Below, one piece after another: positions 40,109-47,975 of a DNA stretch of 64,000 bases. The stretch is from Streptomyces griseoluteus (GTDB lineage Bacteria > Actinomycetota > Actinomycetes > Streptomycetales > Streptomycetaceae). The position numbers were made by a program, and so were the translations under genes. The notes beneath the pieces are model-generated. The model was given only the letters and a program-made list of their open reading frames with translations, made no database searches and had not been told where the DNA came from. The DNA lies in contig NZ_SRRU01000002.1 of NCBI RefSeq assembly GCF_004784465.1, positions 662,413 to 726,412 on the forward strand, in the 5' to 3' direction. Each line of letters opens with the position of its first letter. The first letter of the stretch is position 1.

Positions 40109-40932
40109 AGCGCTCCTTGCACGTCTCTCAGCACGTCCGCGGTGGCCAGGTGACTCAGGGCCTGTGAGCGCATCTTTCCATAGCGCTGGAGCATGGAACT
40201 CACCAATTTGGGCTGGGTGAGCAGGGTGCTGCACTCGTGTCCTTCGATGTAGCCGACCCACTGGTGACTGTCGCGTTCGGCGAGGTACATCTGGCCGTCG
40301 ACACCGCAGTGGTCCACCTGCTGGAGTGGCATGAGGAGGATCTCTACGTTCCGTCGGCTGCCCTGCTCCAAAAGGTTCCTGACGACGTCTCGCGTCACTT
40401 CCACGCCACCGAGACCGCGCCTCAGCACTGCCTCTTCGATGAGAAAGGAGAACGCGGTGTTCGGCCGCGCGTCCAGGATTCGCTGCCGCTCCAGCCGAGC
40501 CGCCACCTGCCGCTCGAACTGCTCCTCGGACAGGGGCGGGATCTGCTGGTCGAACACTGCCCGGATGTACCCCTCCGGCTGCAACAGCCCCGGAATCACT
40601 CGGCATTCGTAAGCCCACAGGGAGATTGCTTCCTCCTCGATCCCCGCCCACTGCTGAAACCAGGTCGCCAGCCCCGACCGCCTCGTCAGGGTTTTGGCCG
40701 CTGCCGTAAGGACTTTCGCCGCGTCCTCACCCAGGACACCCGCCACTCGCGCGGGCAGGTCCGCCGGAGGAAACCGCTTCCCCTGCTCGATCTTGGCGAC
40801 GTAGGGCGCCGAATACTGCACCTGGAGGCCGAACTCCTCCTGAGTCAGGCCCCCTTGGTCTCGCAGTGATTTCAGTACCGCGCCGAACATCTTCAGGCTG
40901 CCGGAGGCTTCCGCCCCGTGCTCTGCCACCAT
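40105..40932 (-). CDS. Scr1-type HTH regulator with DUF5753 domain
   Basis: A 275-residue regulator. Residues about 14-70 are a Xre-type helix-turn-helix (LKSLRDQGGLTQEEFGLQVQ and YVAKIEQGKRFPPADL); residues about 85-270 form DUF5753, with ISLWAYECRVIPGLLQPEGY and RRNVEILLMPLQQ. The ATG at 40932 was preferred over one at 40980 because AAAGGTGGG precedes it and the length then matches the family. Runs divergently from an anti-sigma-like ATPase 154 bases away. Its DNA target is unknown. Confidence 0.9.
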   Translation of the reverse strand: MVAEHGAEASGSLKMFGAVLKSLRDQGGLTQEEFGLQVQYSAPYVAKIEQGKRFPPADLPARVAGVLGEDAAKVLTAAAKTLTRRSGLATWFQQWAGIEEEAISLWAYECRVIPGLLQPEGYIRAVFDQQIPPLSEEQFERQVAARLERQRILDARPNTAFSFLIEEAVLRRGLGGVEVTRDVVRNLLEQGSRRNVEILLMPLQQVDHCGVDGQMYLAERDSHQWVGYIEGHECSTLLTQPKLVSSMLQRYGKMRSQALSHLATADVLRDVQGAL

Positions 40933-41086
40933 CGCCGCCCACCTTTCACCCACCCTGCTCAACCCGGCCGATCCACTCATCGTCACGGGGAGTAACCCAC
41001 CCAGTCCAGAGTGTGCACTGATACAAGCGGAGTTGTATGGGTTTCGTTCCTGTTGGCCGCCTGGAGGGACTCCCCACGCTGGACGT

Positions 41087-41524
41087 ATGTCGCCCACACC
41101 CGCCCAAGAGGCAGTCACCGTACGTACGTTCGCTCAGCGTTTCTCCGCCACCCGGCGGGGTGCCCGGCTCGCGCGCCGCTTGGCCGTGCACCAGTTGGAC
41201 CAGTGGGGCCACCCCTACGGGACCCCCGCCTCCGAGGCCGTCGCCCTGATCGTCGCCGAACTCGCCGCGAACGCGGTCCTGCACGGCCGCGTGCCGGGAA
41301 GGGATTTCGAGCTACGCCTCCACCACCGGGACGGCACCGTAAGGATCGAGCTCTCCGACACCCATCCCGCCCACCCGACGCTCCCGGCCCACGACCCCAC
41401 CGCCGAGGGAGGCAGGGGCCTGCTCCTGATCGACGCCGTGGCCACCCGCTGGGGCACGAGCCCCCGCAGCGGCCCCGGCAAGACTGTACGGGCGGAGTGT
41501 GAGACGGGGAGTCCTGATCTGTAG
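41087..41524 (+). CDS. ATP-binding protein, anti-sigma factor kinase-like (HATPase_c_2)
   Basis: A 145-residue GHKL ATPase of the RsbW/SpoIIAB or AbaA-like kind. The N-box is LIVAELAANAVLHGRV, G-boxes appear in TVRIELSDTHP and AEGGRGLLLIDAVATRWG. No receiver or transmembrane domain, so it is soluble and may bind a sigma factor or act through protein contacts. A CACGCT hexamer ends six bases before the ATG at 41087, so it could be leaderless. With the regulator and DUF397 protein it makes the trio commonly clustered in Streptomyces. Confidence 0.9.
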   Translation: MSPTPAQEAVTVRTFAQRFSATRRGARLARRLAVHQLDQWGHPYGTPASEAVALIVAELAANAVLHGRVPGRDFELRLHHRDGTVRIELSDTHPAHPTLPAHDPTAEGGRGLLLIDAVATRWGTSPRSGPGKTVRAECETGSPDL

Positions 41525-41565
41525 GAATCCGACAGGAGCAGGGATGTGTCACTGTCGGTGCCCGA

Positions 41566-41596
41566 TTGTCCGTGGTCGCGTACGGACCGATAGGTT
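41566..41596 (+). promoter_or_regulatory. Candidate promoter of fabG-fabI
   Basis: TTGTCC (41566-41571) and TAGGTT (41591-41596) are 19 bases apart and lie about 88 bases before the fabG start. Fair match to the vegetative consensus; spacing is one longer than ideal. Confidence 0.35.
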
Positions 41597-41683
41597 TCTT
41601 GGGAAGCCGCCTGTCAGGTCCGTCACGAGGGTGCCCGGGCTGATTGTCGGAACGTTGTAGACCGCTGATGAAAGGGTGATCCG

Positions 41684-42388
41684 TTGAGCCGCTCGGTTCT
41701 CGTCACCGGAGGCAACCGGGGCATCGGCCTCGCCATCGCCCGCGCCTTCGCCGACGCCGGCGACAAGGTCGCCATCACGTACCGCTCGGGCGAGCCCCCG
41801 GCGGGCTTCCTCGCCGTCAAGTGCGACATCACCGACGCCGAGCAGGTCGAGCAGGCGTACAAGGAGATCGAGGAGCGGCACGGCCCCGTCGAGATCCTGA
41901 TCGCCAACGCCGGCGTCACCAAGGACCAGCTTCTGATGCGCATGTCCGAGGAGGACTTCACCTCGGTCATCGACACCAACCTCACCGGCACCTTCCGGGT
42001 GGTCAAGCGGGCCAACCGGGGCATGCTGCGGGCCAAGAAGGGCCGCGTCGTACTGATCTCCTCGGTCGTCGGCCTGCTGGGCTCGGCGGGGCAGGCGAAC
42101 TACGCCGCGTCCAAGGCCGCGCTGGTCGGCTTCGCGCGCTCGCTCGCCCGTGAGCTGGGCTCGCGCAACATCACCTTCAACGTCGTCGCTCCCGGCTTCG
42201 TCGACACCGACATGACCAAGGCGCTCACCGACGAGCAGCGCGCGGGCATCGTGTCGCAGGTACCGCTCGGCCGGTACGCCGAGCCGGAGGAGGTGGCCGC
42301 GGCGGTGAAGTTCCTCGCCTCGGACGACGCCTCGTACATCACTGGAGCCGTCATTCCCGTTGACGGCGGACTGGGAATGGGTCACTGA
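41684..42388 (+). CDS. fabG: 3-oxoacyl-ACP reductase FabG
   Basis: A 234-residue SDR enzyme. Cofactor motif TGGNRGIG near residue 8, catalytic Ser in VVLISSVVG and Y140-x3-K144 (NYAASK); the C-terminus ITGAVIPVDGGLGMGH is typical of FabG. Reduces 3-oxoacyl-ACP with NADPH in fatty-acid synthesis. It starts with TTG at 41684, placed by AAAGGG eight bases upstream. fabI follows with five bases between, the normal streptomycete arrangement. Confidence 0.96.
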   Translation: MSRSVLVTGGNRGIGLAIARAFADAGDKVAITYRSGEPPAGFLAVKCDITDAEQVEQAYKEIEERHGPVEILIANAGVTKDQLLMRMSEEDFTSVIDTNLTGTFRVVKRANRGMLRAKKGRVVLISSVVGLLGSAGQANYAASKAALVGFARSLARELGSRNITFNVVAPGFVDTDMTKALTDEQRAGIVSQVPLGRYAEPEEVAAAVKFLASDDASYITGAVIPVDGGLGMGH

Positions 42389-42393
42389 ACACC

Positions 42394-43161
42394 ATGAGCG
42401 GAATTCTCGAGGGCAAGCGCATCCTGGTCACGGGCGTGCTGATGGAGTCCTCCATCGCCTTCCACGTCGCCAAGCTGGCCCAGGAGCAGGGCGCCGAGAT
42501 CATCCTGACCGCGTTCCCGCGGCCCACGCTGACCGAGCGCATCGCCAAGAAGCTGCCGAAGCCGGCGAAGGTCATCGAGCTGGACGTCACCAACACGGAG
42601 CACCTCGCGCGCCTGGCCGACATCGTCGGCGAGGAGCTGGGCGGCCTCGACGGCATCGTCCACTCCATCGGCTTCGCCCCGCAGGACGCCCTCGGCGGCA
42701 ACTTCCTGAACACCCCGTTCGAGTCGGTCGCCACCGCCATGCACGTCTCCGCCTTCTCCCTGAAGTCGCTGACCATGGCCTGCCTGCCGCTGATGCAGAA
42801 CGGCGGCTCGGTCGTCGGCCTCACCTTCGACGCGCAGTACGCCTGGCCGCAGTACGACTGGATGGGCCCGGCCAAGGCCGCCCTGGAGGCCACCAACCGC
42901 TACATGGCGCGCGACCTGGGCAAGCAGAACATCCGCTGCAACCTCATCTCCGCGGGCCCGATCGGCTCCATGGCCGCCAAGTCCATCCCCGGCTTCGCCG
43001 ACCTGGCCTCGGTCTGGGACTCCCGCTCCCCGCTGGAGTGGGACCTCAAGGACCCGGAGCCCGCCGGCAAGGGCGTCGTCGCCCTCCTCAGCGACTGGTT
43101 CCCCAAGACCACCGGCGAGATCATCCACGTGGACGGCGGCCTCCACGCCATCGGCGCCTGA
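42394..43161 (+). CDS. fabI: Enoyl-ACP reductase FabI (NADH)
   Basis: A 255-residue SDR-type enoyl reductase. The glycine-rich start ILEGKRILVTGVLMESSIAF is FabI/InhA-like, and Y154-x6-K161 (YDWMGPAK) is the FabI catalytic pair. It reduces trans-2-enoyl-ACP and is the triclosan/isoniazid-type target. Translationally coupled to fabG. A strong hairpin follows at 43178-43214. Confidence 0.96.
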   Translation: MSGILEGKRILVTGVLMESSIAFHVAKLAQEQGAEIILTAFPRPTLTERIAKKLPKPAKVIELDVTNTEHLARLADIVGEELGGLDGIVHSIGFAPQDALGGNFLNTPFESVATAMHVSAFSLKSLTMACLPLMQNGGSVVGLTFDAQYAWPQYDWMGPAKAALEATNRYMARDLGKQNIRCNLISAGPIGSMAAKSIPGFADLASVWDSRSPLEWDLKDPEPAGKGVVALLSDWFPKTTGEIIHVDGGLHAIGA

Positions 43162-43177
43162 CCGCCCCAGCACGTGC

Positions 43178-43214
43178 GCGAGGCCCGCATCCCCTCAAGG
43201 GGTGCGGGCCTCGC
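43178..43214 (+). terminator. Terminator hairpin after fabI
   Basis: GCGAGGCCCGCATCCCC pairs with GGGGTGCGGGCCTCGC apart from one bulged T, with a TCAA loop. It begins 17 bases past the fabI stop. Between it and the next gene, 43215-43510, lie the AT-rich repeats and promoter region described separately. Confidence 0.8.
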
Positions 43215-43362
43215 GGTCGTACAGGGGGCATCCGAAGCCGCTCAGGGGGCACGCGTTCACACGTCCAGGGGGAGCGGACGCCTCCAAGAGGCCGATCGCC
43301 AGGGCGACTTGACGTTTGCTGGTGATCCCTTGTCCGAATAACTACGCGTATTTTACCTGGAC

Positions 43363-43396
43363 TTGATCACGAATCGATCACGCTGATCATGATCCG
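43363..43396 (+). promoter_or_regulatory. AT-rich GATC repeat region before the secreted protein
   Basis: Two perfect GATCACG copies start at 43365 and 43376, exactly 11 bases apart, followed by TGATCA (43384-43389) and the palindrome ATCATGAT (43386-43393). TTGATC at 43363-43368 and CATGAT at 43388-43393 could serve as a promoter 19 bases apart. Bases 43320-43400 are far poorer in G+C than the surroundings. The layout suggests a helically phased operator; the regulator is unknown. Confidence 0.4.
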
Positions 43397-43510
43397 CTTT
43401 CGCGGGCTGTGAAAAACGGGTGAAGCTGGGGTGCCCCTCCGGGTCGCACTCCCGGAGAGGCGGCGAGGTCGAATCCGGCCTCGCGAACGCCATCACACCA
43501 GGAGTGATCC

Positions 43511-43987
43511 ATGCGTTCTTCCCTCAATATAAGCAAGGTTGCCGCAGTCGTGGCCTGCGCCGCCGTCCTGCCGCTCGCCGCCGCGCCCGCGGCGTCCGCC
43601 GAGGACGCCTACGGGAGCAAGGCGCGCGGCGGAGTGTCCATCCAGGCCATCGACAGCTACCTCTCGGGTGTGCGGCCGGGCTTCCAGTCGAGCAAGACCG
43701 ACATCGGGTCGGCCCCGACGATCATCGACTTCTTCGACTGCAGAACCTCGGACCACGGCTTGGTGAACGAGTCGACCAAGGTTCAGCTCATCAACTACAA
43801 CTACACCACCCCGAACGAGTATTGGGAGGAGAAGACTTTCACCGCCTGCTTCGACGGGGGTCAGTCCCACGGCGAGTGGACCGGGCGCAAGGGCGATGAC
43901 CTCTTCTTCCAGATCAAGGCAGTGAACGGAACCACGAGCAGTGGCAGTGGGCCGACGCTCAGCGCGTCGCGCGTTCACATGTGGTGA
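43511..43987 (+). CDS. Secreted hypothetical protein, 158 residues
   Basis: Signal peptide residues 1-30 (VAAVVACAAVLPLAAAPA, cleavage after ASA) and a mature part of about 128 residues with two cysteines (FFDCRTSD and TFTACFDGG), likely one disulfide. The mature part is rich in Thr, Ser, Asn and Tyr and probably all beta; no family recognised. Codon use is less G+C-biased than neighbours. AGGAG lies seven bases before the ATG. It is followed by an intrinsic terminator, so it is a single-gene unit. Confidence 0.85.
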   Translation: MRSSLNISKVAAVVACAAVLPLAAAPAASAEDAYGSKARGGVSIQAIDSYLSGVRPGFQSSKTDIGSAPTIIDFFDCRTSDHGLVNESTKVQLINYNYTTPNEYWEEKTFTACFDGGQSHGEWTGRKGDDLFFQIKAVNGTTSSGSGPTLSASRVHMW

Positions 43988-44003
43988 TTTGAGGAGTAAG
44001 AGG

Positions 44004-44031
44004 GCCCGCACCGATCCGGTGCGGGCTTTTT
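44004..44031 (+). terminator. Intrinsic terminator with T-run after the secreted protein
   Basis: GCCCGCACC (44004-44012) pairs with GGTGCGGGC (44018-44026) across a five-base loop and is followed directly by TTTTT. This is the only plus-strand hairpin in the window with a classical U-tract, so it should be Rho-independent. Confidence 0.88.
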
Positions 44032-44053
44032 CCACCGTCAGAGAGCATGCGCC

Positions 44054-44800
44054 ATGCCCATCGGCTTCCACTCGGCTGCCTTCGGCTATCGACGCCGCAG
44101 TCCGGTCATCCACGACTTCACCTTCGTCTTTCCGCCTGGCCGGACCGTGTTCCTCGGCCCGAACGGGGCGGGCAAGTCGACGGTCCTGTCCCTGGCCGCT
44201 TCCGTGCTGCTGCCGCGTTCCGGCACCGTCGCGTACGGCAGGCGGAGGACGGGCCGGCGCGGTGACCTCGCTGAATACCGTCGGCGCATCGCGTGGCTGC
44301 CGCAGCGCATCGAGTCGGTCCCCCGGCTGACCGCCCGCGAACAGGTGGCCTATGTCGGCTGGCTGAAAGGCATGAACCGCAGGGACGCCTGGGACGCCTC
44401 CCTCGGCGCTCTCCAGCGGGTCGAACTCGCGGATTTCGCCGACCGGAAGGTGCACCGGCTGTCCGGCGGACAGCAGCGCCGGGTCGGCGTCGCGCAGTCC
44501 CTGGTGCACAAGGCCGAAGTCCTCCTCCTGGACGAGCCGACGGCCGGCATGGACCCGCGCCAGCGGCGTGTCTTCCACGAGATCCTCGCCGGACTCGACC
44601 AGCACGTACTGCTCTCCACCCACGACGTCGCCGACCTGGAGGACACCTACGACCACGTCGTGGTCCTCAACGGCGGGACCGTCCGGTTCGCCGGGGCGGT
44701 ACGCGAGTTCCACGCCATGGCACCGCCCGGCACCGCGCCGGGCCGCCTGGCGGAAGCCGCGTACTACCACACGGTCCAGGAGGAGACCGCATGCGCGTGA
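44054..44800 (+). CDS. ABC exporter ATP-binding protein
   Basis: A 248-residue ATPase. Walker A GPNGAGKST near residue 35, Q-loop in RIAWLPQRIES, signature LSGGQQRRVGVAQ, Walker B VLLLDEPTAGMD and switch His in LLSTHDVADLED. Its stop overlaps the permease gene by ten bases. The lack of an external binding protein gene and the CcmA/DrrA-like pattern point to export. Starts only 23 bases after a terminator; a start site inside this gap is not evident. Confidence 0.92.
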   Translation: MPIGFHSAAFGYRRRSPVIHDFTFVFPPGRTVFLGPNGAGKSTVLSLAASVLLPRSGTVAYGRRRTGRRGDLAEYRRRIAWLPQRIESVPRLTAREQVAYVGWLKGMNRRDAWDASLGALQRVELADFADRKVHRLSGGQQRRVGVAQSLVHKAEVLLLDEPTAGMDPRQRRVFHEILAGLDQHVLLSTHDVADLEDTYDHVVVLNGGTVRFAGAVREFHAMAPPGTAPGRLAEAAYYHTVQEETACA

Positions 44801-46107
44801 CAACAGCGCTGCGCACCACCAGCGTCGTCTGGGTCGCGCCCCTGGTCCTCGCATGGGTATGGCTGGTCAGCAGCCACGAGGCCGCGAACGAACCCGCCTA
44901 CTGGGCCGGTAACACCGCCCTGGTCGGGCACACCCTGCCCTTCTACGCCCCGGCCTGCGCGGCCTTCGCGGCATGGGAGGCCGGGCGGCTGAAGAGGGCG
45001 GGCGTCCATCGGCTGGCACCGGTGCGCGGCAGATACGCGATCGCGTTCGGCGCCCTGTGGCCCGTGGTGGCCCTCGGAGTGACGGCGGTCGTGGCCTGCC
45101 TGCTGACCGTGCGCCTGGAGACCGGCGCGGCGCACGACTGGCCGCACCTGGGCGTCCTCGCCATGGCCGGGTACCTGATCACCGTCCACACCGTCATGGG
45201 CTACGGGCTCGGCATGCTGCTCCCGCGCATTCTGGCGACCCCGCTGATCCTCGTCGTCGACTACCTGTGCCTCGTCATGCCGGTCACGGTCGTCGACCCG
45301 ATGTGGCTGCGGGAACTGACCGGCTGGCTCGACGCCCCCTACGGCGACCTCACCGTCACCATGAATCCGGTGGCGCTCGCCGTCCCGATGGTGCTGGCTA
45401 CGGGCATCCTGGCCGCCGTGCTGGTCAGTGCCGAGATCGCCCGGTGGCGCGGCCCCCGCGCCGTACGCGTCGGCGCCGCGGCCGCCGCATCCGTGGTCTG
45501 CCTGAGCGTGTTCACCGTCTCGGCCGTACTGCCCGTCCGCGACTGGAACGGTGACCCGCCGCCGCGCCCCCGCGCCGACCCACCCGTGTGCGCGGGCGCC
45601 TCACCCCGGATCTGCGTCCCCGTCGAAGCGGCCGGCAGTCTGAAGCCGCTGTCCGGCGCCGCGAAGGAGGTCGTACCGCGCCTGGTCGACGCGGGCATGC
45701 AGCCACCGAAGGAACTCGCGTTCGTCTCCGACGCGGCCGACACCGACACCCGGACCTGGAAGCTGTTCCTCTACCGCGACATGACGGACGTCGACCTGAA
45801 GGCGAGCATCGCCGCGTCGGCGCTGCCGACGATGCCGCCGTGCCCCGAGACCTCCGACGTCCGCACCGGTCACGCGGGCACGCTCGCCGCCTGGCTCATG
45901 GTCAAGGCCGGCATGGGCGTGGACGAGATCCAGAGCCAGCGCAGCCAGAAACTGGCCGCCGACCCCCGGGTGATGTCCGTGGTGAAAAGGGAGACGAAAC
46001 TGTCCTCCGCCGAGCAGCTCTCGTGGTTCACCCGCAACGTCACGCTGCTCCAGCGGTGCCGCCCCGCTCCGGAGACCCTGCCCACCGTCGCCGCGGAAAG
46101 GGAGTGA
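44791..46107 (+). CDS. ABC exporter permease with large extracytoplasmic C-terminal domain
   Basis: A 438-residue protein. Residues 1 to about 245 contain six or seven helices (first TSVVWVAPLVLAWVWLVSS; last AAAAASVVCLSVFTVSAVL). Residues about 255-438 form a soluble domain with cysteines (PVCAGASPRICVP, PPCPETS, LLQRCRPAP) and no obvious similarity to enzymes; it probably lies outside the cell. AGGAGG sits seven bases before the ATG. The tail domain may capture or present the exported substrate. Confidence 0.85.
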   Translation: MRVTTALRTTSVVWVAPLVLAWVWLVSSHEAANEPAYWAGNTALVGHTLPFYAPACAAFAAWEAGRLKRAGVHRLAPVRGRYAIAFGALWPVVALGVTAVVACLLTVRLETGAAHDWPHLGVLAMAGYLITVHTVMGYGLGMLLPRILATPLILVVDYLCLVMPVTVVDPMWLRELTGWLDAPYGDLTVTMNPVALAVPMVLATGILAAVLVSAEIARWRGPRAVRVGAAAAASVVCLSVFTVSAVLPVRDWNGDPPPRPRADPPVCAGASPRICVPVEAAGSLKPLSGAAKEVVPRLVDAGMQPPKELAFVSDAADTDTRTWKLFLYRDMTDVDLKASIAASALPTMPPCPETSDVRTGHAGTLAAWLMVKAGMGVDEIQSQRSQKLAADPRVMSVVKRETKLSSAEQLSWFTRNVTLLQRCRPAPETLPTVAAERE

Positions 46108-46111
46108 TCCG

Positions 46112-46702
46112 ATGCGCATCTGGCTGAGAACGCGATGGATCACCGTCCTCGCCGCCGCTCTCGCGGCCTACACCGCGCTGACCGCGGCGGCCGGTGACAC
46201 GCTGGTCGATCTTCCTTCCCTGGGCAGCGACGCCGCCCGGCCCCTGGTGCTCTTCGCCCCGCTCCTGGTCTGCATGGGGCTGGCGGTCTGCCTCGGCAGC
46301 AGACTCCCCGCCGCCGAGGCGTCGGGCAGCCGTCCGGTGGCCCGCTTCGACCAAGCCCTGATCCTGGCCACCGTCCTGGCCACGGTCGTCGTGGCGTACG
46401 CCGTCGCCGTGTTCCTCGACGCCCGGACCGCGAACACCGCCGGGCGCAACACCGCGTTCCTGGTCGGCCTGATGCTCTGTGCCCGCCGGACAGCGGGTCA
46501 CCAGGTGGCGGCCATCACCCCCGTCGCCTGGGTGATCACGATGATGCTCATCGGCAACACGGGCGGCAACGGTCAGCCCCACCCCTGGACGGTCATCCTC
46601 CTGCCCCCGGACCATCTGCCCGCCGCACTCGCGGCCACCGCGGTACTGGCCCTCGGCGTGGCCACGGCCCCGCACGCCCCGATGCTCCGCGACACGGCCT
46701 GA
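46112..46702 (+). CDS. Membrane protein, third gene of the ABC exporter operon
   Basis: A 196-residue polytopic protein with about six hydrophobic segments (WITVLAAALAAYTALTAAA, PLVLFAPLLVCMGLAVCLG, ALILATVLATVVVAYAVAVF and others), no recognised domain. It begins four bases after the permease stop with GGGAG eight bases upstream. Likely the second membrane subunit of the transporter. Confidence 0.85.
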   Translation: MRIWLRTRWITVLAAALAAYTALTAAAGDTLVDLPSLGSDAARPLVLFAPLLVCMGLAVCLGSRLPAAEASGSRPVARFDQALILATVLATVVVAYAVAVFLDARTANTAGRNTAFLVGLMLCARRTAGHQVAAITPVAWVITMMLIGNTGGNGQPHPWTVILLPPDHLPAALAATAVLALGVATAPHAPMLRDTA

Positions 46703-46848
46703 GCGGGGAGGCTCCCGCCCCGGCAGGGGGGTGAACGTCCTTCCAGCACCGTCAACCGTTCGGGTCACCGGCCGGGCCGTCCCGGCTCCCGCGGTGCACT
46801 CTCGTAGGACGCGTCCCCTCCGCAGCCCTGGCCGAGGAGTCCCCCTAC

Positions 46849-47190
46849 GTGCGTCTTCCCCGCAGCCTGACCCCGGTGACCGCGGCCGCGGTGCTCGTCC
46901 TCGCCCCGCCCGGCGGCGTCGCGCGCGCCGGTGACGGCAAGCCGCACGCCCCCGATCTCTTCGGGGCGTCCTGTCGCATCAAGGTGGACGGGTCCGAGGT
47001 GGTGGCCTACTGCCACAACCCGTATGTGCACGTCGACCGGGTGCGGCTGCACATCGAGTGCGCCCGGTGGTGGGACATCGACACCGACAGCGCGCCCGTG
47101 CCCGCGGGGCCCGCGCTGACGGTGAAGCTGACCGGGCGGTGCTGGAAGGAGATCCGGGTGGTGTGGATCAGTCACCAGAAGGCGGGCTGA
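46849..47190 (+). CDS. Secreted hypothetical protein, 113 residues
   Basis: Signal peptide residues 1 to about 27 (TPVTAAAVLVLAPPGGVARA), then a small Cys-rich beta domain with four cysteines (ASCRIKVDGSE, VVAYCHNP, IECARWW, GRCWKEI) that could form two disulfides, and several Trp. Family unknown. GAGGAG precedes the GTG start. The 3' end overlaps the oppositely oriented GntR gene by 23 bases. Confidence 0.8.
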   Translation: MRLPRSLTPVTAAAVLVLAPPGGVARAGDGKPHAPDLFGASCRIKVDGSEVVAYCHNPYVHVDRVRLHIECARWWDIDTDSAPVPAGPALTVKLTGRCWKEIRVVWISHQKAG

Positions 47191-47860
47191 CACGCTCCGG
47201 GCGGCACTGGAAGGGGTAGCCCGCCGCCTCGGTGGCCGCCGCCCGCGCGTCACCGGTGCGGATCGCGTCCACCAGCCGGGTGTGGTCCATGTACGCCCGC
47301 TGCTCCAGCTCGGCGCCCACGTCCGCGCGCAGCCACTCCCGCAGCACCTCGCCGAGGTCCGCGTACATCGCCGTCATCACGTCGTTGTGCGAGGCGGAGA
47401 CCACCGCCAGGTGGAAGGTGGCGTCGGCCGCCACGAACGCCTCCGCCTCCCCGGCCTCCCACGCCTCCTCGCGCCGGGTCAGCAGCGCGTCCAGCTGCTT
47501 GAGGTCCTTCTCGGTGCGCCGCTCCGCCGCCAGCTTCGCCGCCGACGACTCCAGCGTGGAGCGCAGCTCCGCGATGTGCCGGGGGTCGGCGTCCGCGAAC
47601 CTGCGGTGCATCACCCCGGCCAGCTCACTGGTGGCGACCACATAGGTGCCGGAGCCCTGGCGGATGTCCAGCAGCCCGTTGTGCGCGAGCGCCCGTACCG
47701 CCTCGCGGACGGTGTTGCGGGCCACGCCGAGCTGCTCGACCAGCTCCGGCTCGGTGGGGATGCGGGAGCCGACCGGCCACTCGCCGGACGTGATCTGGGC
47801 GCGCAGCTCCGCGATGACCTGTTCGGACAGCGCCGACCGGCGCGGGTGGCTCAGAGGCAT
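47168..47860 (-). CDS. FadR/GntR family transcriptional regulator
   Basis: A 230-residue regulator. Residues about 10-75 are the GntR winged helix (EQVIAELRAQITSGEWPVGS, NTVREAVRALAHNGLLDI); residues about 90-225 form an FCD ligand-binding domain with DATFHLAVVSASHN and DHTRLVDAIRTGD as metal/ligand motifs. ATG at 47860. Divergent from the MFS gene 115 bases away, whose promoter is overlapped by an inverted repeat, so it probably represses that transporter. Confidence 0.92.
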   Translation of the reverse strand: MPLSHPRRSALSEQVIAELRAQITSGEWPVGSRIPTEPELVEQLGVARNTVREAVRALAHNGLLDIRQGSGTYVVATSELAGVMHRRFADADPRHIAELRSTLESSAAKLAAERRTEKDLKQLDALLTRREEAWEAGEAEAFVAADATFHLAVVSASHNDVMTAMYADLGEVLREWLRADVGAELEQRAYMDHTRLVDAIRTGDARAAATEAAGYPFQCRPERVSPPSGD

Positions 47861-47937
47861 GGCCCACCTTGGCACGTGAGTTCCGGCCCGTACCAACGGA
47901 CCGGACCGGGGCGCCCCGTACGGAGCCGGCTCCGGAA

Positions 47938-47971
47938 TGGACAACCAATCATCCCATGATTCTATGATGGG
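47938..47971 (+). promoter_or_regulatory. MFS promoter with overlapping inverted repeat
   Basis: TGGACA (47938-47943) and TATGAT (47963-47968) are 19 bases apart and match -35/-10 consensus well. CCCATGATTCTATGATGGG (47953-47971) is an imperfect inverted repeat covering the -10, a natural GntR operator position. The ATG at 47976 is seven bases after the -10, so the message would be leaderless. Confidence 0.5.
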
Positions 47972-47975
47972 TCTC

